Program-made: the position numbers and the translations under genes
Shown here: positions 41,406 through 53,800 of the stretch, piece after piece
Position numbering within the stretch: position 1 is the first letter of the stretch
Layout: each line of letters opens with the position of its first letter
NCBI GenBank assembly: GCA_018136815.1
Contig: CM030940.1
Span: forward strand, 3,908,833 to 3,972,832
Direction of reading: 5' to 3'
Origin: Isochrysis galbana
Taxonomy: Eukaryota > Haptophyta > Isochrysidales > Isochrysidaceae
DNA: 64,000 nucleotides
Notes under the pieces: model-generated
What the model saw: the letters and a program-made list of their open reading frames with translations, nothing else
Database searches by the model: none
Told to the model about the DNA's origin: nothing

Positions 41406-41957
41406 AAGCAACGGAGGATGACATCATAGAAGCGGGTGGAATAGGAAGAGCGTCTCGATGTCCTCGCTGCCATCGAGAAGATATCGGGAATATTAGAGAC
41501 GGAGAGAGAGAGCCATTTCGTGTTCGTCATCCCCCTAGGATGTCGGAGTCCTCTTTCAGGTCTTCTTGGCCGCGTTATCTCGGCAGTTTTCACACGCCTG
41601 CCAAGCCTCAAGTGCAAGTGAGGTGCATTAGAGCGTGCACTGGCAGGTACATGGTAGCCCTTGCCGACAACGCTATATTCTCGCGTAATGCCGAGTGCTT
41701 TCGATCTTGCTCAGCTGCCTTATCGATGGGGCTGGCCATTAATTACTCCACGTATTTATTTATTGGTTATAGTGCGGCTCTGGGCGCCGCTGCCACCCCT
41801 CGGTCGATTGCAAAGGTAATTGCATTATTGCTTGGTGTTGGTGTTGTTATGCGAGAATGATATAGTAGTAATATTAATAATATTAATACTATTTAATGTT
41901 ATATCCTAGATCCTAGCCAACCCCACTAGCTAATTGGACACAACTTTTTTTTTTCAA
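41406..41957. other. Kinase 3' flank and inverted LINE-tail terminus
   Basis: 41406-41850 holds an open frame without recognisable domains, probably 3' UTR. From about 41862 to 41945 lies the inverted copy of the element terminus described at 32203-32271 (TTATATCC..TAGCCAACCCCACTAGCTAATTGGACA) with its AT-rich tail pointing left, so a minus-strand element ends here. A T10 run abuts the LINE that starts at 41960. Confidence 0.6.
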
Positions 41958-41959
41958 AA

Positions 41960-44900
41960 AACTATTGTTATAGTTTTAGCGATGGAGCGCGCGCCGACCG
42001 CTCCCCTCTCCCAGCCCCCCGCCGCCACGACGCCCCAACGGGGCCGCCCCAAGCCGCCGGAGCCGAAGCGCTCGCAGGCCTCCGCACCGCCCGACACCGA
42101 CGTCGAGATGGCCCCGCCACCCTCGCCTCCCAGGCAGCCACAGAAGCAGGGAGCAAGCAAAGTCCTGTTCCCTGCAGACCAGCACAGCCAGACCCAGGCT
42201 CAGAACACCATCGCCGCCGGACTGCCACCAACTCAAGGACTCCCCATGGGGTGTGGCAGCTCTGCTGCCACCCCCATGGCGGTAACTCCTACCACCTGTG
42301 CACCCCTCGGGGGCGGGCACATGACACAACAATCAATTCTTGGAGCTTTTGCTCCCTCCAACACGACAATCCCCGTAAATTACGGGGTACGAGCGTGCAA
42401 GGAGCTGCGCATGCCGGACTCCATCCAATCTCAACACAAATTAATGATCCACGGCAGCCTTCGCGGCTGTAAAGGATGGAGACTCGAAGCGGCACACGGC
42501 CTCCCAGCGACACACCGCTTCTGCGTTTGTGACCAAGAAGCGGCGAAACGCCGCGAGCGCAACGAAGCCTACAAGCTGAACCCACGCCCGAAGACGGCGC
42601 ACGAGGCACTTGGTAAGGGCCCACCCAAGCAATGCTCGCGATTCCTTCAAGGCCTATGCCTGAGGAACAAGCGGGGCGTCCGCTGTAACCTATCGCACGA
42701 AGCCCCCGGGGCGTGGATCGACAACAAGTGCACCATCCGCTGCCGCCTTCATCCGCACAAGAAGATCCCGGGAGTCTGCTTGAACGGCCCGGCCTGCCTC
42801 TTCCTCCACCCAGAGTACGCGCTAGCCATATATGCCATCGCTAACGGGCTATCGCCCGATAGGAGAGCGCGCCACAAGCTCGTGGGACGCGTGCCCCCAC
42901 GCCCTAGACTCACATTTGACTCCACCCTCGGGTACCCAGGTGAGGGACCCATCACCATCGCGACCTACAACCTCAACGGCACCAAAGGCGGCAAGTTAGC
43001 CGCGGTGCTCTCACAGGCGCGCAAGGCAAAGATAGACATTCTCCTCCTCCAAGAGCTCCATGCTTACGAGGACGGCACACACCTCCGGGCACGCACAACG
43101 GCCACCCTCTTAGGGTGGTCCTGGCACGATGCCCCCGGAGAGCTAGGGGATCCGGCCAGCGGCGTCGCTGTGGCGACCAGAGACGGAGCTGATAGGATCA
43201 CACCTAGGCCGGAAACGGCAAGTACCCTACTAGACGGTAGATGCGTATCAGTAGAGATCAACATCGATGAAACTAAATATCGTGTGATGTCCATATATCT
43301 AAGCGCAACACCCGGCGCCCGCGAAAGACAAATCGCGGAGCTCCAGCGAAAACTAGCCACACTCGACCCAACCCCGACCGTGATAGGAGGGGACTTCAAT
43401 TGCGTCGAAGACAGCGCGAAAGACACCCGGGGAACGGGAGGGAGGGACGACATACCATAACGCACACGGAGAGAAATGGAAAGCGCTGGCCAAGAGATGT
43501 AGGCTCCGAGACGCACACCACACACTGCGACTAGGCCCGAATGTGGGGTACACGAGAATGGCGGCCACGATACACACGAGGATAGACAGAATATACCATA
43601 GTAGCGACACGGATGCGTTCCAATGGCAAAAACATGGACATAGCCCGGATCTATTCTCGGGCAAAGCCGCGTCCGACCACCTACCGGTGCTCGCGACGTT
43701 CGAAACTCCGGGATACAAACCCGGGCGCAGGTTCGACGCACCAATAGACCTAAACATCATCCACGAGAAAGGGGCAATGAACACGGTCAGACTACTCTTG
43801 CAGAGAACAGCCCGTAAGATGGGCGAAGGAGAAGACCCAGAGACCGTCTGGGCAGACGCGAAAGACCACATAGCCACATTCTTAAGGGAGGTAACGGCAG
43901 ATAGAACAAGACCCTCGCTTCAAACCGCTCTTGAACTAAAGGCCGCGAGGCTGAACATCCGCCTCGCGAAGCACGGACCAGACAAAAAGTTAACGTCGGA
44001 GCTAGCCTCGACACAAAGGGCACTCGCGGAGACGCGCAGCAAGACCCCGCTAAAAGACCTGCCGCTGTATCGCCAGCTCCGCCGAGAGGACCTGCACTCT
44101 AAAGAGTTCTTCGCGCAACTCAAGCCCAGAAGATGGAAGGCCAACGTCGCCGAACTCTTTCGAACCAAAAACTGGGATCAGCCCGCACACTCGGAGCACG
44201 ACATCGCGTCCACAGATCAAGACATCAGGAGAGAATTCCGCGGCTACTACGTATGGCTGTACTCGGAGAAAGAGACTCAGAGAGTCCCGGAATTAGAGAA
44301 CACTCTGACGGAACGCCCCCTTAGCGATCTAGATAGACGGCGTTTGGAAGGCCGCATAAGAGCCGAAGAAACGCTACAAGCCATCAGGGGCATAGGCCCA
44401 GGAAAAAGTGCAGGCCCGGACGGAGTGCCGGCGGAAGTATACAAAGCACACGAAGAACTATCCGCGCAGATACTTACACAGATGTACAACCTAGCACTCG
44501 ACAAAGGCACATTGGCGTACACGATGCGCGAGGGCGACATAATACTGCTATACAAAAAAGGCGACGCGCGGGATCCACGTAACTATAGACCCATCACGCT
44601 ATTGCAAAGCGACTATAAAATCCTAGCAAAGATCCTAACAAGTAGACTTAGCAAAGTCATAGGCAAAATAATATCGGAAAACCAGCTCGGCTTCGTACCG
44701 AGAAGACTCATCAGCGAAGCCACACACCTTCTCCAGCTAACCAGGGCTTACGTAGATGAGGCCGGAGATCCCGGACTCCTGTTAGCCCTCGACTGGGAAA
44801 AAGCCTTCGACAGGGTAAGCTGGGAATTCTACCATCTTGCCCTCGAACTCCTTAACTTCGGACCCGACTTCCAAACACTAGCGAAAGCACTCACGAGCGA

Positions 44901-45711
44901 AGAAGCCCGGCCAATACGCACGATCAAGACAAACGGCGGGCGTAGCTACCCTTTCACCGTGGGGAGCGGTATGCCGCAAGGCTGCCCGCTATCTCCACTC
45001 ACCTTTCTCCTCACCGCGGAAGCGCTCACCCGAGCCATCAACGGAGACGAAGACATAAGCGGAGTCGAACTCAATGGATACAACCTAAAAATAAGCCAGT
45101 TCGCCGACGACACGGCGATTCTGATAGCACGAGACTATAAAAACCTTCAGAGGTCGTTACATTGGGTAGATTTACACGAGAAAGCTACGGGGGGAAAGAC
45201 AAACGCAAGCAAATTCCAGGGAATAAGGATGGGATCTCAAAGGCTCCGGAGGCCCCCATGGGACATGCGAAAGTTTAACTGGATAAGCGACGACGAATAC
45301 CTAACGATCTTGGGCGTCCCGCTTGGCGCTCCAGAAGCGCTCAAACCATTTTGGTCGAAGCTAGCCGATAAAATCGACGACAAGGTGGCAAAATTAACGC
45401 CGGCCACCAACTACATGACAATATTCGGAAGAACGTCAGTGGTTAACCACATAATATACGGAATGCCAAGGTATTGGCTGCAGACGCTGGCCGCGCCGAA
45501 ATGGTTCCACGCCCGAGTGCAAAAGGCAGCGGACACGGTCCTCTGGTCGAGCCCGCACACGACGAGACAAAACAGGTGGATAAAATACCCACACTATGCG
45601 ATATCGCACGAAAAGAGCGCAACCAGGACTATGGGGATAGGACTTCTACATTGGCCGTCCCACGTGAAAGCTCTCCAGGCCAAGTGGATGCTCTTAGACA
45701 GAAAGTCGGGT
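41960..45711 (+). mobile_element. Nearly full-length LINE (non-LTR retrotransposon)
   Basis: The 5' hairpin AACTATTGTTATAGTT (41960-41975) and TTAGCG precede the ATG at 41982. The body encodes, in order, a Pro-rich N-terminus, CCCH-like zinc fingers, an AP-like endonuclease and a reverse transcriptase. The sequence stops being LINE sense at about 45705-45711, before the C-terminal zinc knuckle, where an inverted ORF1 copy begins. It is therefore truncated at its 3' side while complete at its 5' side, the reverse of ordinary LINE truncation. Confidence 0.95.
41982..45711 (+). pseudogene. LINE polyprotein: zinc fingers, endonuclease, reverse transcriptase, one frameshift
   Basis: Starts MERAPTAPLSQPP. 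Residues about 220-290 hold Cys/His motifs (CSRFLQGLCLRNKRGVRCNLSH and CRLHPHKK..CLNGPACLFLH). The endonuclease begins TIATYNLNG at about 42958 with LLQELHA, GGDFNCV and, after a frame change near 43440-43460, RIDRIYHS and SDHLPV. The RT follows: GKSAGPDGVPAEVY, NYRPITLL, LDWEKAFDRVSW, GMPQGCPLSPL, then the FADD catalytic motif at 45100-45111. All key residues of both enzymes are present. The frame change (frame of 41982 to +1) splits the endonuclease and probably inactivates this copy unless it is a recoding site; the sequence around it is G-rich (GGGAGGGAGGGACG). The C-terminal knuckle is missing. Role: target-primed reverse transcription. Confidence 0.9.
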
Positions 45712-46621
45712 TCCAGGTCGACGCCTTCCAGTTTGTTGAGATGCGCAACAATGGCGCCTAGGGTCTCCTCGTCTTTGGCCTTGTGGCCCTTCTCGTACGC
45801 CGTGAAGGTGATGATAATTTTGTGAGAATCTGGAAACTCGGCCTCTTCCTGAAGCTCGGGCTCGAGGTCTTCGTCGAGGAGGGCCACCTGTGTGGCCGTG
45901 GGGGGAGGTAAGGTTAGTCCTTTGCCCGGTCTTGCTTCTCTAGGGTCCATTTGTCTCAGTGCGTCTACCGCGCTGTCCCTCCCTCTCGCGGGTTTTGTGC
46001 GGGATGTCTGTTGTGTTGGCCCAAATTCGTGGTTGTGCTGGTCATGTTGGGCCTCTGGGGCCGGTGTCTTGCTGATCGTTCCAGCGCCCGAGGCGCGGTC
46101 GTCCGTCTGTCCCTCGGCGTCTCTGGGGAGTGTCTCCCCGGTGTCGTCCTCCCTGTGGCCGCTGTCCCCCCTGATAGGGGTCCAAAGCTGCTCCATGTTC
46201 CAATGCCTGTTTTGATGCGACATTTCTCATTTCCCCAATGGGGTCCTGTCTTGTATGGCGCCGGGCCGGCCCCTCGCGCCGGAGCACGAGGGCGGTAACG
46301 CGGCTGTGTAGGGTCCCGGCCCGGGGGCCTTCCCTATGGGTTCGTCCCTCTGGTGCTTTGTGGCTGGTGTGGCTGTGGATTGTGTTGGAGGTGTGTTGCC
46401 TGCTGGCTGGTGCCAGCATGGCGGCTTTGAACTTGTCGTTCATGGTGATGCGCGGGCGCGGCCCGCCGGCTCCTGTGCCCACCTGACTGGGGGGGTCGTC
46501 TTGGCGCGGTCGCTTCGGCGACAGCGGCGTGTCCGTGAGCTCTTCGTCCATCATGGCGAGGGCAGCGGCAGCGAGAGCGGGCGGCGGCGCGCGCTCCATG
46601 ACCCTATCGTTTTAACGATAG
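45706..46621 (-). mobile_element. LINE ORF1 copy with CTATCGT-type 5' hairpin
   Basis: The minus strand reads CTATCGT-TAAA-ACGATAG (46621-46604), then GGTC, then ATGGAGC at 46599. ORF1 starts MERAPPPALAAAALAMMDEE and RPRQDDPP, changes frame around 46050-46200 and ends with NKLEGVDLEPDFL at about 45705. It is close to the element at 61861 (MERALPPALAAAALAAMDE). It abuts the plus-strand LINE tail-to-tail at 45705-45711, with no RT of its own. Confidence 0.8.
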
Positions 46622-46890
46622 TTGTAGGTTATAGCCATTCAGGTTTGTAAACCTTACGCCCGATATATCTTCATCTCCGTTGATAGCTCTAGTTATAGTG
46701 CCTCCGTGGTGAGGAGGAAGGCGAGTGGAGATAGCGGACATCCTTGCGGCATGCCGCTCCCCACGGTGAAGGGGTAACTCCTACCTCCGTTGGTTTTGAT
46801 TGTACGTATCGGCCGAGCGTCCTCGCTCGTGAGTGCTTTCGCGAGTGTCTGAAAGTGTGGCAGTGTGGCCCGAAGTTAAGTAAATCTATA
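46622..46890 (-). mobile_element. Reverse-transcriptase fragment of a LINE, inverted
   Basis: On the minus strand it reads as the RT core (LNFGP.., TIKTNGGRSYPFTVGSGMPQGCPLSPL) matching 44850-45080 of the long LINE, up to NGYNLQLS just before the 46621 hairpin. Together with the plus-strand knuckle fragment that follows it has the 5'-inverted layout known from twin priming. Confidence 0.75.
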
Positions 46891-47140
46891 GGGCGAGGTA
46901 CCCACGGCCGAGTGGAAACACGTGGCAAAACTCTACACCCACCCTTTACTTAAACACACGGATAAGCACCCTCACTTCAAGCACATCACCCATAGGAGAC
47001 TAGGCACACGCAACCGGTTCGCCACGGCGACCACTACGAAAAGCAGACTATGCGGGGCAAACACCGCGAAAACTCGACACACCTGGCCAGATGCCCCTCC
47101 ACGCAACAAATATTCCAAGCCCTAAGTATAAACTTAGTTG
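46891..47140 (+). mobile_element. LINE C-terminal zinc-knuckle fragment plus hairpin
   Basis: KLYTHPLLKHTDKHPHFKHITHRRLGTRNRF followed in a shifted frame by CRLCGKHRENSTHLARCP, the CX2CX8HX3C knuckle. It breaks off at 47121, where CTAAGTATAAACTTAG (47122-47137) of the LINE hairpin family appears without an adjoining start codon. Confidence 0.75.
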
Positions 47141-47816
47141 TCCGGTGCCACCAAATATCCCAGGTTCTATCCTCTATCCCAGTAGGCTTGGTTGACTCTC
47201 TATACCTGTCATGACCTCACTGCACTTTGTTGCCGGCCGGGCTGCTCCCTGTCCCTGGTAGCCAGCGCAAAACCGTAAACGTAAAAAAGTTGCTAGCCGC
47301 CATGAAGAGCTCAAGCAAGTCGCCCGGCCGCATGCTGCATGCTTCTGTAGTGCAGTGATAGTGAATAGGCCAAACAATGCAAGAACGCGCACAAGGAAGG
47401 TGGTGACGTGACAACCAACAACGCGACACGTGTCATATCATCCAGCCAGCCGTATAAAGTCGCGAGGCCCCCCTCTCGACGTTATCAACTGCTCATATGC
47501 ACAACGACGGAGACAAAATAGATATAGCATGGCTAGAAAAGAGTGGGGAAAGAGACCAACTAGTATCATATTAACAACTAGTATCATATTAAGGATCGCC
47601 TCCGTCGATCATCGAGCGCGCCTTGGAAAGCTTCTTGTCCTAACTTGTCCTCCTCGTGGAAGTACGACGCACGAGCGCGCACGATAGAGCTTTATTTTGA
47701 ACACCTCGTAGGCTCATAGGGATTGGGGAAGCGCACGCATCGTCTTCGCTAGAACAAAAGGTCTTGAACACCTCGTAGACTCATAGGGATTGGAGACGCG
47801 CTTGCACTCGGCTCGC
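47141..47816. other. 3' region of the Furry-like gene, short duplications
   Basis: 47697-47763 and 47764-47810 are a 67-bp direct duplication (TTGAACACCTCGTAG(G/A)CTCATAGGG). CAACTAGTATCATATTAA occurs twice in tandem near 47558-47592. No gene is recognised; this is the 3' side of the minus-strand gene that ends at 47817. Confidence 0.6.
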
Positions 47817-50800
47817 CTAAGCCTTGCTAGCCGTTTCATCGTCCTCGCTAGAGCATGAAAGAACAAGGTCCGAGTCGTCATCCTCGTCCTCTTCATGCAC
47901 CACAGGTGCCGCAACAGTCGCCGCCGGGCGGGGTTGCAGCGCGCTATTCGGCGTGTTGCCCTGGAGGGAGTTCGGGGAAAAAGGGCCTGACTCCTCTGAT
48001 GCCGATGGCGAGGGCGCGTTGATGGAGACAATGCTAAGCGAGGCGCGTGAACGCGGCGTCCCAGGGAGAGAGGCAGTTGGTAGAGACGAGCCGCTACAAG
48101 ACGACCGCACACCGATCGATGACAAAGGTACAGGGGCGTTCGACAATACTGGCGAGCCCGGGTGATCCTCAGACTCCTCGTCGAGCATTGAAGCGTGCGT
48201 CGTCTCGTTGTCAGGGAGTTGCGCAACCGCGGCTAGTGCTGGGATGAGATCATCTCTGAGTGGCGGCGGCCCCTGTGACAGAGACACGCCAAGGGCGTGC
48301 ACTTGGAGCAGTGCTGCTGCAGCGAGGAGCGACGGCCGACCCTCCTCATCGCCCGCCGAGACCAGGGGGCCACACCACGGTGGTGGTTGCGGTTCAGGCT
48401 TCGCAGCAGTGAGCGCAAAGATGGAGGGCGGCGTGCCGCGCGGCGCACGCGCAACCATCTCAGAGAGGAGCGCCTCTGCCGCCGCCGAGACGGACGGGCG
48501 GCGGGAGTGAAACGCGGCAACCACCAGCGGGGCGAGGGCCTCGAATTGCGCTGGGGCGACGTCGTGTGGCGCGAATTGTCGCAGCAGCCCTTGTAGCATC
48601 CATAGGAGCGCGACCTCCCGCGTAGTACGAGCCCTGCCTCCGGGTCGGTGGTCATCCCATGGACATCCCGCGGCTAGCCACGAGGAGAGCAAAAGCAGAG
48701 CGAAGTCACAATTATCGTGGGAAGAGAAGGCCAATGCGAAAGCCCCGAAGAAGCGTTCAGCGAAGTTCCGGGCAAAGGCGCCCATAACGTCGGCGACATC
48801 CGCATCGATGGCCCGGTCGCCGCTAACAACAGCGTTTCCTCTTGCTGGACCCATGGCAGCACGAAGTTCTTCCGTTACGGCACGCGGCAGCTTTGTGGAG
48901 CGGAAAAGGTCGAGAAGCCGCTCGGCCAGCGCAGATCCGCAGCGCTCGAGGAATGCGGCGGCCCGTGGTGCAGCGTCAGCCTGCCCTAGCATGACAGCGA
49001 GAGTGTGGCAAAAGAGTACGGCGATGACGAGGCGGTTGTTCGGCGGCATAAGGTCCGAGTAGTCTTCCGCAAGTGTTTCCAATGCAAGCAGAGTCGTGGC
49101 ACGGCATTCTGCCGACGCCTCCTCACCAGCGAGCCCCTTAAGTAAGAGGTGCGACAGCACTTCCTCGAGCGGCCGGCGCAAGTGCTCGGCCCCGGGCGGC
49201 AAGCCACGTTGCTCGGCCCCTCGCCAGACCTCAGCCAACTTGGCAAGCATTACCTCTGACGGGCCATCTGTACCTTGCGCAGCTAGGGTAGCTAGCAGTA
49301 GCTTAGTGGCCTCCTCGAAAAGGTGTGCGGCGCGTGAGGCGAGGAGGGCGGCTGCGGTCTCTGCTAGCAAAAGCCAAGTGCGTTCGCCCAGTGGCGAGTC
49401 GGCGAGTGGCGGTAGCTCGATCATCAGTCTAAGCAGCAGTTGAGCCTTGGCCCTGCCGTCGTCGCGTAAGGCGCCCCATAGCGCAAGAGCCAACGCATGT
49501 AGCAGCTCGGGGTTTACTTGGGTGTTCAGCAGCGCAAAAACGCGCAACGAGGTGAGCGAAAGGTCTGGGTCTTCTGCATGCAATGCCCAGCACAAAGACA
49601 GCGCGCGCCAGTCTCTCGCAAGGCTGGGCGCGACACCGCCCAGTCGCAACACGAGCGGACGCACCGCGGCTAGGCCACGGGGCAGGCCCCGCATTGACAA
49701 GCAAGCCCTTTCAAGGCGCCTTCCCGGTTGGCCCGGATCGCCATCCGGGGCCAGATTCGCCACCAGCGCGTCTAGTAATTGCACTGCATGCTCTGCGGAG
49801 CGGCCATCTGCCCTGTCAGTGCCTGGCTCACCCCCGTGACAGACGACACAGGTGTGCAACAGCGTAGGCAGGTGAGGCCGTAGTAGTGCCGGCACTTCGT
49901 GCGGCAGCGCCGGCAGCATTTCGAAGGCGGAGAGCTCCGTGGGGGTGAGAGGGCGCGCTCTCGACACACGAGGCGCCCGCCAAGCTAGCCATTCGGATGC
50001 AGGTCTGTCCCAAGACGGGGAATCCGGGCCATAGGCGCGCAGCGAGCCGAGGAGCGCGGACAAGAGATCTGGCGCCGCAGGTGTGCGCAGCGTGAGTAAC
50101 AACACGCGCACGCACAATGCTTGTTCATGAGTGTCGATCGCAGGCTCTGCAGCCGTCATGTGCGCGTCGAGCAGCAAAGAGTGAAGCACAGTGGCAAACA
50201 TGGGGGCATTGGCGGGTGTGGCCAGTGCTGCCCACCCTGCCTCGAGAAGGAATCGCACTTGCGCGGTTTCCCCCATCAAGCCAGGGCTAGCGGCGGCGGA
50301 GCATAGGCGGGTCAACGCGAAATACAAGGAAAGCGCCGTGTTCAATGCCGAAGTTCCCAGCTCGTCATCAGCGAGCAGCTGCGGGGTTCGCGCGCCGAAA
50401 GTTTGCAACCAAGGCATGAGCAAAAGCAAGGCGTCCTCGCGCTCGGGTAGGGAGAGCTGGGTGAAGCGCTCCACCAATACGGAAAGAAGCGCTGGGAGGC
50501 CCTCATGCGCCCGGGGCGCTGCTGCGAGCGCTGCTGAGTAGCGAAATGCGCTGGCCGAATAGAGCAAGGGCTCGGTCGGCGCGGGGCCGCCAGCAATCGC
50601 GGCATGCGGCGCCGCGGCATGCGGCGCGGCGGTAAGAGCTTCGTGCGAAAGGGGGCAGATGGCTCGAGCAAGGCGCGCGCCTAGTTCGCGCATCGGCGCA
50701 TCTTGCGCTCCCTGGTGCAGAAGGGCGAGCAGAAGCAACTGGGCCGATATGCGCGCGTCGGCTTGCCGCGCAGCGGCGAGACCTCCGTCGTACCCCCCCT

Positions 50801-53800
50801 CGCCAGATCCATCCGCACAGTCGACAATGGCTGAAAAATAAGCGCGGGCGAGCGCGCCTGCACCGGCGTCGACGCCCGCGCCGCCGGCTGAGCGATGGGC
50901 GCCGCGGAGAGACTTTCGCATAAATAGCGCCAAGCCCCGGCCGTCATGCCCACCGTTGTGGCGAAGGTGCGCCGCGAGCGCCCGCCGGACGTGTGGCGCC
51001 AAGACGGGGGCAGAAAGGAGGAGGGCGTCGAGGAAATGCCGCACATCACTCTCGAGGCCTTTCTCCATCTCAGGATCGTCGGCGTTGGGCTGCCCCAGCG
51101 GTCGGACAGCAAGAAGAGCCTCCAACGCGCTGAGGACAACCACACGTGCGTCAGAACCTCCGGCCGAGTCCTTGGAGCCACGTGCGGACGCTGCGGTAGG
51201 AAGCGGAAGGCATGCAAGGGACATCCACGACTGGAGAAGCTCCAGCGCGTTGCGGACGAAGGAGAGAGAGGCAGGCTTGGCGACCTGCTTAGACGGCTTT
51301 TCGGAAACTTCCTTGTCATCGATGAGTAGCGCCGCGTTAGAGGCGGCGCGCTCCCGCTCCCGCGCTCGTAGGGCAATGAGACGGAAGTATGCACCCAACA
51401 GTCCTGCGGTATGAATCAGATTCTTGGACTCGACCCGGCCGGCCAACACGCCGCCGCCACCACCACCATGATGCACACCATGGTGCCCATGGATGGGCAT
51501 CTGCATGCCGTGGCTGGGTGTTGTGGCGTCGGCAGAGTGCTTCTCGCGCAGCCACACCGAGCAAAGCTGCTCGAGCGTCGCCCGAAGGTGCGACATCCCA
51601 ACATTATCGACATCGGCAAGCACAGCCGTGGGTATCCGCCCGAAGGCTTCGGCAAGCATGCGTAGCACACGTGAGTCGAAGAAGACGTCTGGAAGGCCAT
51701 CGTTTGGAGTGCTGCCTCCATGGTGCTTGGCTGCGCCACCGCCACCGCCACCGAAGATGGACAGCCCGCCACCACGAGAAGGCGTCTCGGCGCGCTCAGT
51801 CGCCAGGGTGCGCAATTGACGCACGGCCTCGGGAACAAGCTCAATGTGGGCAAGCCTAAGCGCCTCTAAGACCGCCGACACCCGAGAACCATGTCCATGG
51901 AGCACCCACCAAACGAGCCGTCGCATGAAGGCTTCAACATCGGACCCGCGGTCTCCGCCGATCACCACCGGCACGGTTCGAGAGGGCGCGGGCTGCGGAT
52001 AGCGCGCGTATAGAGCAAGGAAGCGCAGTTGACGCCTCCAGAGCGTCAAACCATCTGCAATGGCAGCGGTTGAGGTCGAGCCGGGCGGGAGAAGCCGAGG
52101 CCCCGCCTGGGCCTGCCGCCACAACGCTGCCCACGCCAATGGGACGCTAGATCCGAGTTCAAGGCGGTGGACGTGCGGACCCCCCGTTTCGACGCAGAGC
52201 GCAGCCTCAAGTGCGGCCGAGCCCACCACCCCCGAGGCGCCATCACCCCAGCCCGCCGGAAGGATCTGCAAGAGCGTGATGCGACCAACTGGAGGCGGAA
52301 GCACTTGCCTCGCTGCCGCTTGGTCAAACGTGGCAAGCAACACTGCCGCTTGCGAGCATACTTCTGGAAGATGGTGGTAGGAGCACGCCAGACACACTGC
52401 CTGGAGCACTTCGCGAACCTGCTGCCACTCCTCGACTGTAGGGCCGTCGCCCTCGTCGTTCGACGTGTGCACCGTAAGCATCGGTCCTTTCGTCGCAGAA
52501 GTCTCTTGGTCCACATCATCCGTCTCGCCATCGTCGTTGTTGCGCCCTTTCGGGTTGCGCACAGAGGTAGCATGGTCCGGACCGAGGAGCGTGTCGACGG
52601 CGTGGTCGGCCAGTACATGAGCGATACTCAAGGCGCGCTACAACGGTACAGCAGGATTGAGGGCATGAAGGGGCAATTGTCATGCGATGGGCTCGCGCGG
52701 CTGTGTCCCCCAGGGCGCCACCAAGTGGAGGGTATGGATGCCTCTCCCATCCGAGGGGCATGCTAGGCGCCTCACCTGGAGCTCTGACAACGCCGAGCCG
52801 TCGCATGACAGCAGCATCCTTCCCACTGCCAACAGCACGGGCGCAGCAAGCTCTGAAGGTCGTCGCGCAATCAGTGCTCGCAGGCATAGCGAGGCGTGAA
52901 GGCAGAGCTCCCGGGCCTCGCAGCGGATGAGAGAGGCAACAGCGTGGAGGTGTGGCTCATGCTTCGACGCCCCGTCGCCGCGCTGGGAGAGGTCCGAGCT
53001 CTCGCTCATGGAGCTCGCGTCGGAAAGCGGCCAGAGAGCAGGCAAGCAGAGCAAGGCGGCGGAGAGGATCTCCTTCTCCCCTGCGTTGCTTGGTTCCCCT
53101 GCGGCCGAGGCGCCGGATGCGATGCCAGCAGCTGCGGCTGCTGAGACAGCTGCGGCGATGCCCGCAGCCGCCTGCAGCGGCGCCACGGCCAAGGGCCAGA
53201 GCACCTCCCGATGTGCATCCACCAGCGTGGGGTTTTCCTCGGCCAATGTCGCTAGCACTCTGAGCAGCAGCGCACGGGTGGCCAGCGGAGACGCGTGATC
53301 CCGCAGCATGTCCCTGATCACGACCAAGAGGGACTCCACACCAGCTGGATGCCTCCCGAGGGCAAGTAAAGTTGCCTGTATGTACGTGGCCTCCTTCTGA
53401 GAGAGGGCGGCACGCCGAGGCAGGACCGCGGTGATGAGAGTTCGCAGCTGCGACTCTGCGTTGCCAGTCACCGGCTTGCTCGAAAATGATAGCGAGTGGT
53501 CGGAGGTCCGCAAAATGCTTGGCGACGGCGGGACAGCAGTGGATGGGTCGCCAATGTCGTCGGCAACGAACGACGGCGGGAGCGCGGTGATGTAATCTGC
53601 GGCAATCGGCAGCACTAGTATCCGCTGGGCATCCCGTCGCAACGCGGCACACAGTAGAAGGAGTAGCTGGTGATGGCGTTGAGTCGAGGCGAAGACGGCG
53701 CCCTCCGGGCCCGAGTTTTGGCGAGAGGCCAGGGATAGCATCTTTGTCATAAGCTCAAAGCAGAAGTGCGCATGGGCAGGCTTCCGCGACGCCCAGCGTG

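Noticed and set aside
41402-41860. A 152-codon frame after the kinase
   Set aside because: It overlaps the kinase stop, has no domain or splice support, and probably lies in the 3' UTR.
42640-42810. The CCCH-like fingers as a separate host RNA-binding gene
   Set aside because: They lie in the same open frame between the LINE ORF1 start and its endonuclease, so they belong to the element.
46604-46621. The CTATCGT hairpin as a chance palindrome from the RT fragment next to it
   Set aside because: Half of the stem (AACTATCG) could come from the flanking RT sequence, but the related element at 61861 keeps ACGATAG-GGTC-ATGG in another context, so it is kept as a probable, slightly less certain, member of the hairpin class.
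48000-52600. Long plus-strand frames opposite the Furry-like last exon
   Set aside because: They are shadows of a GC-rich 4.8-kb exon; none shows a domain or splice support.
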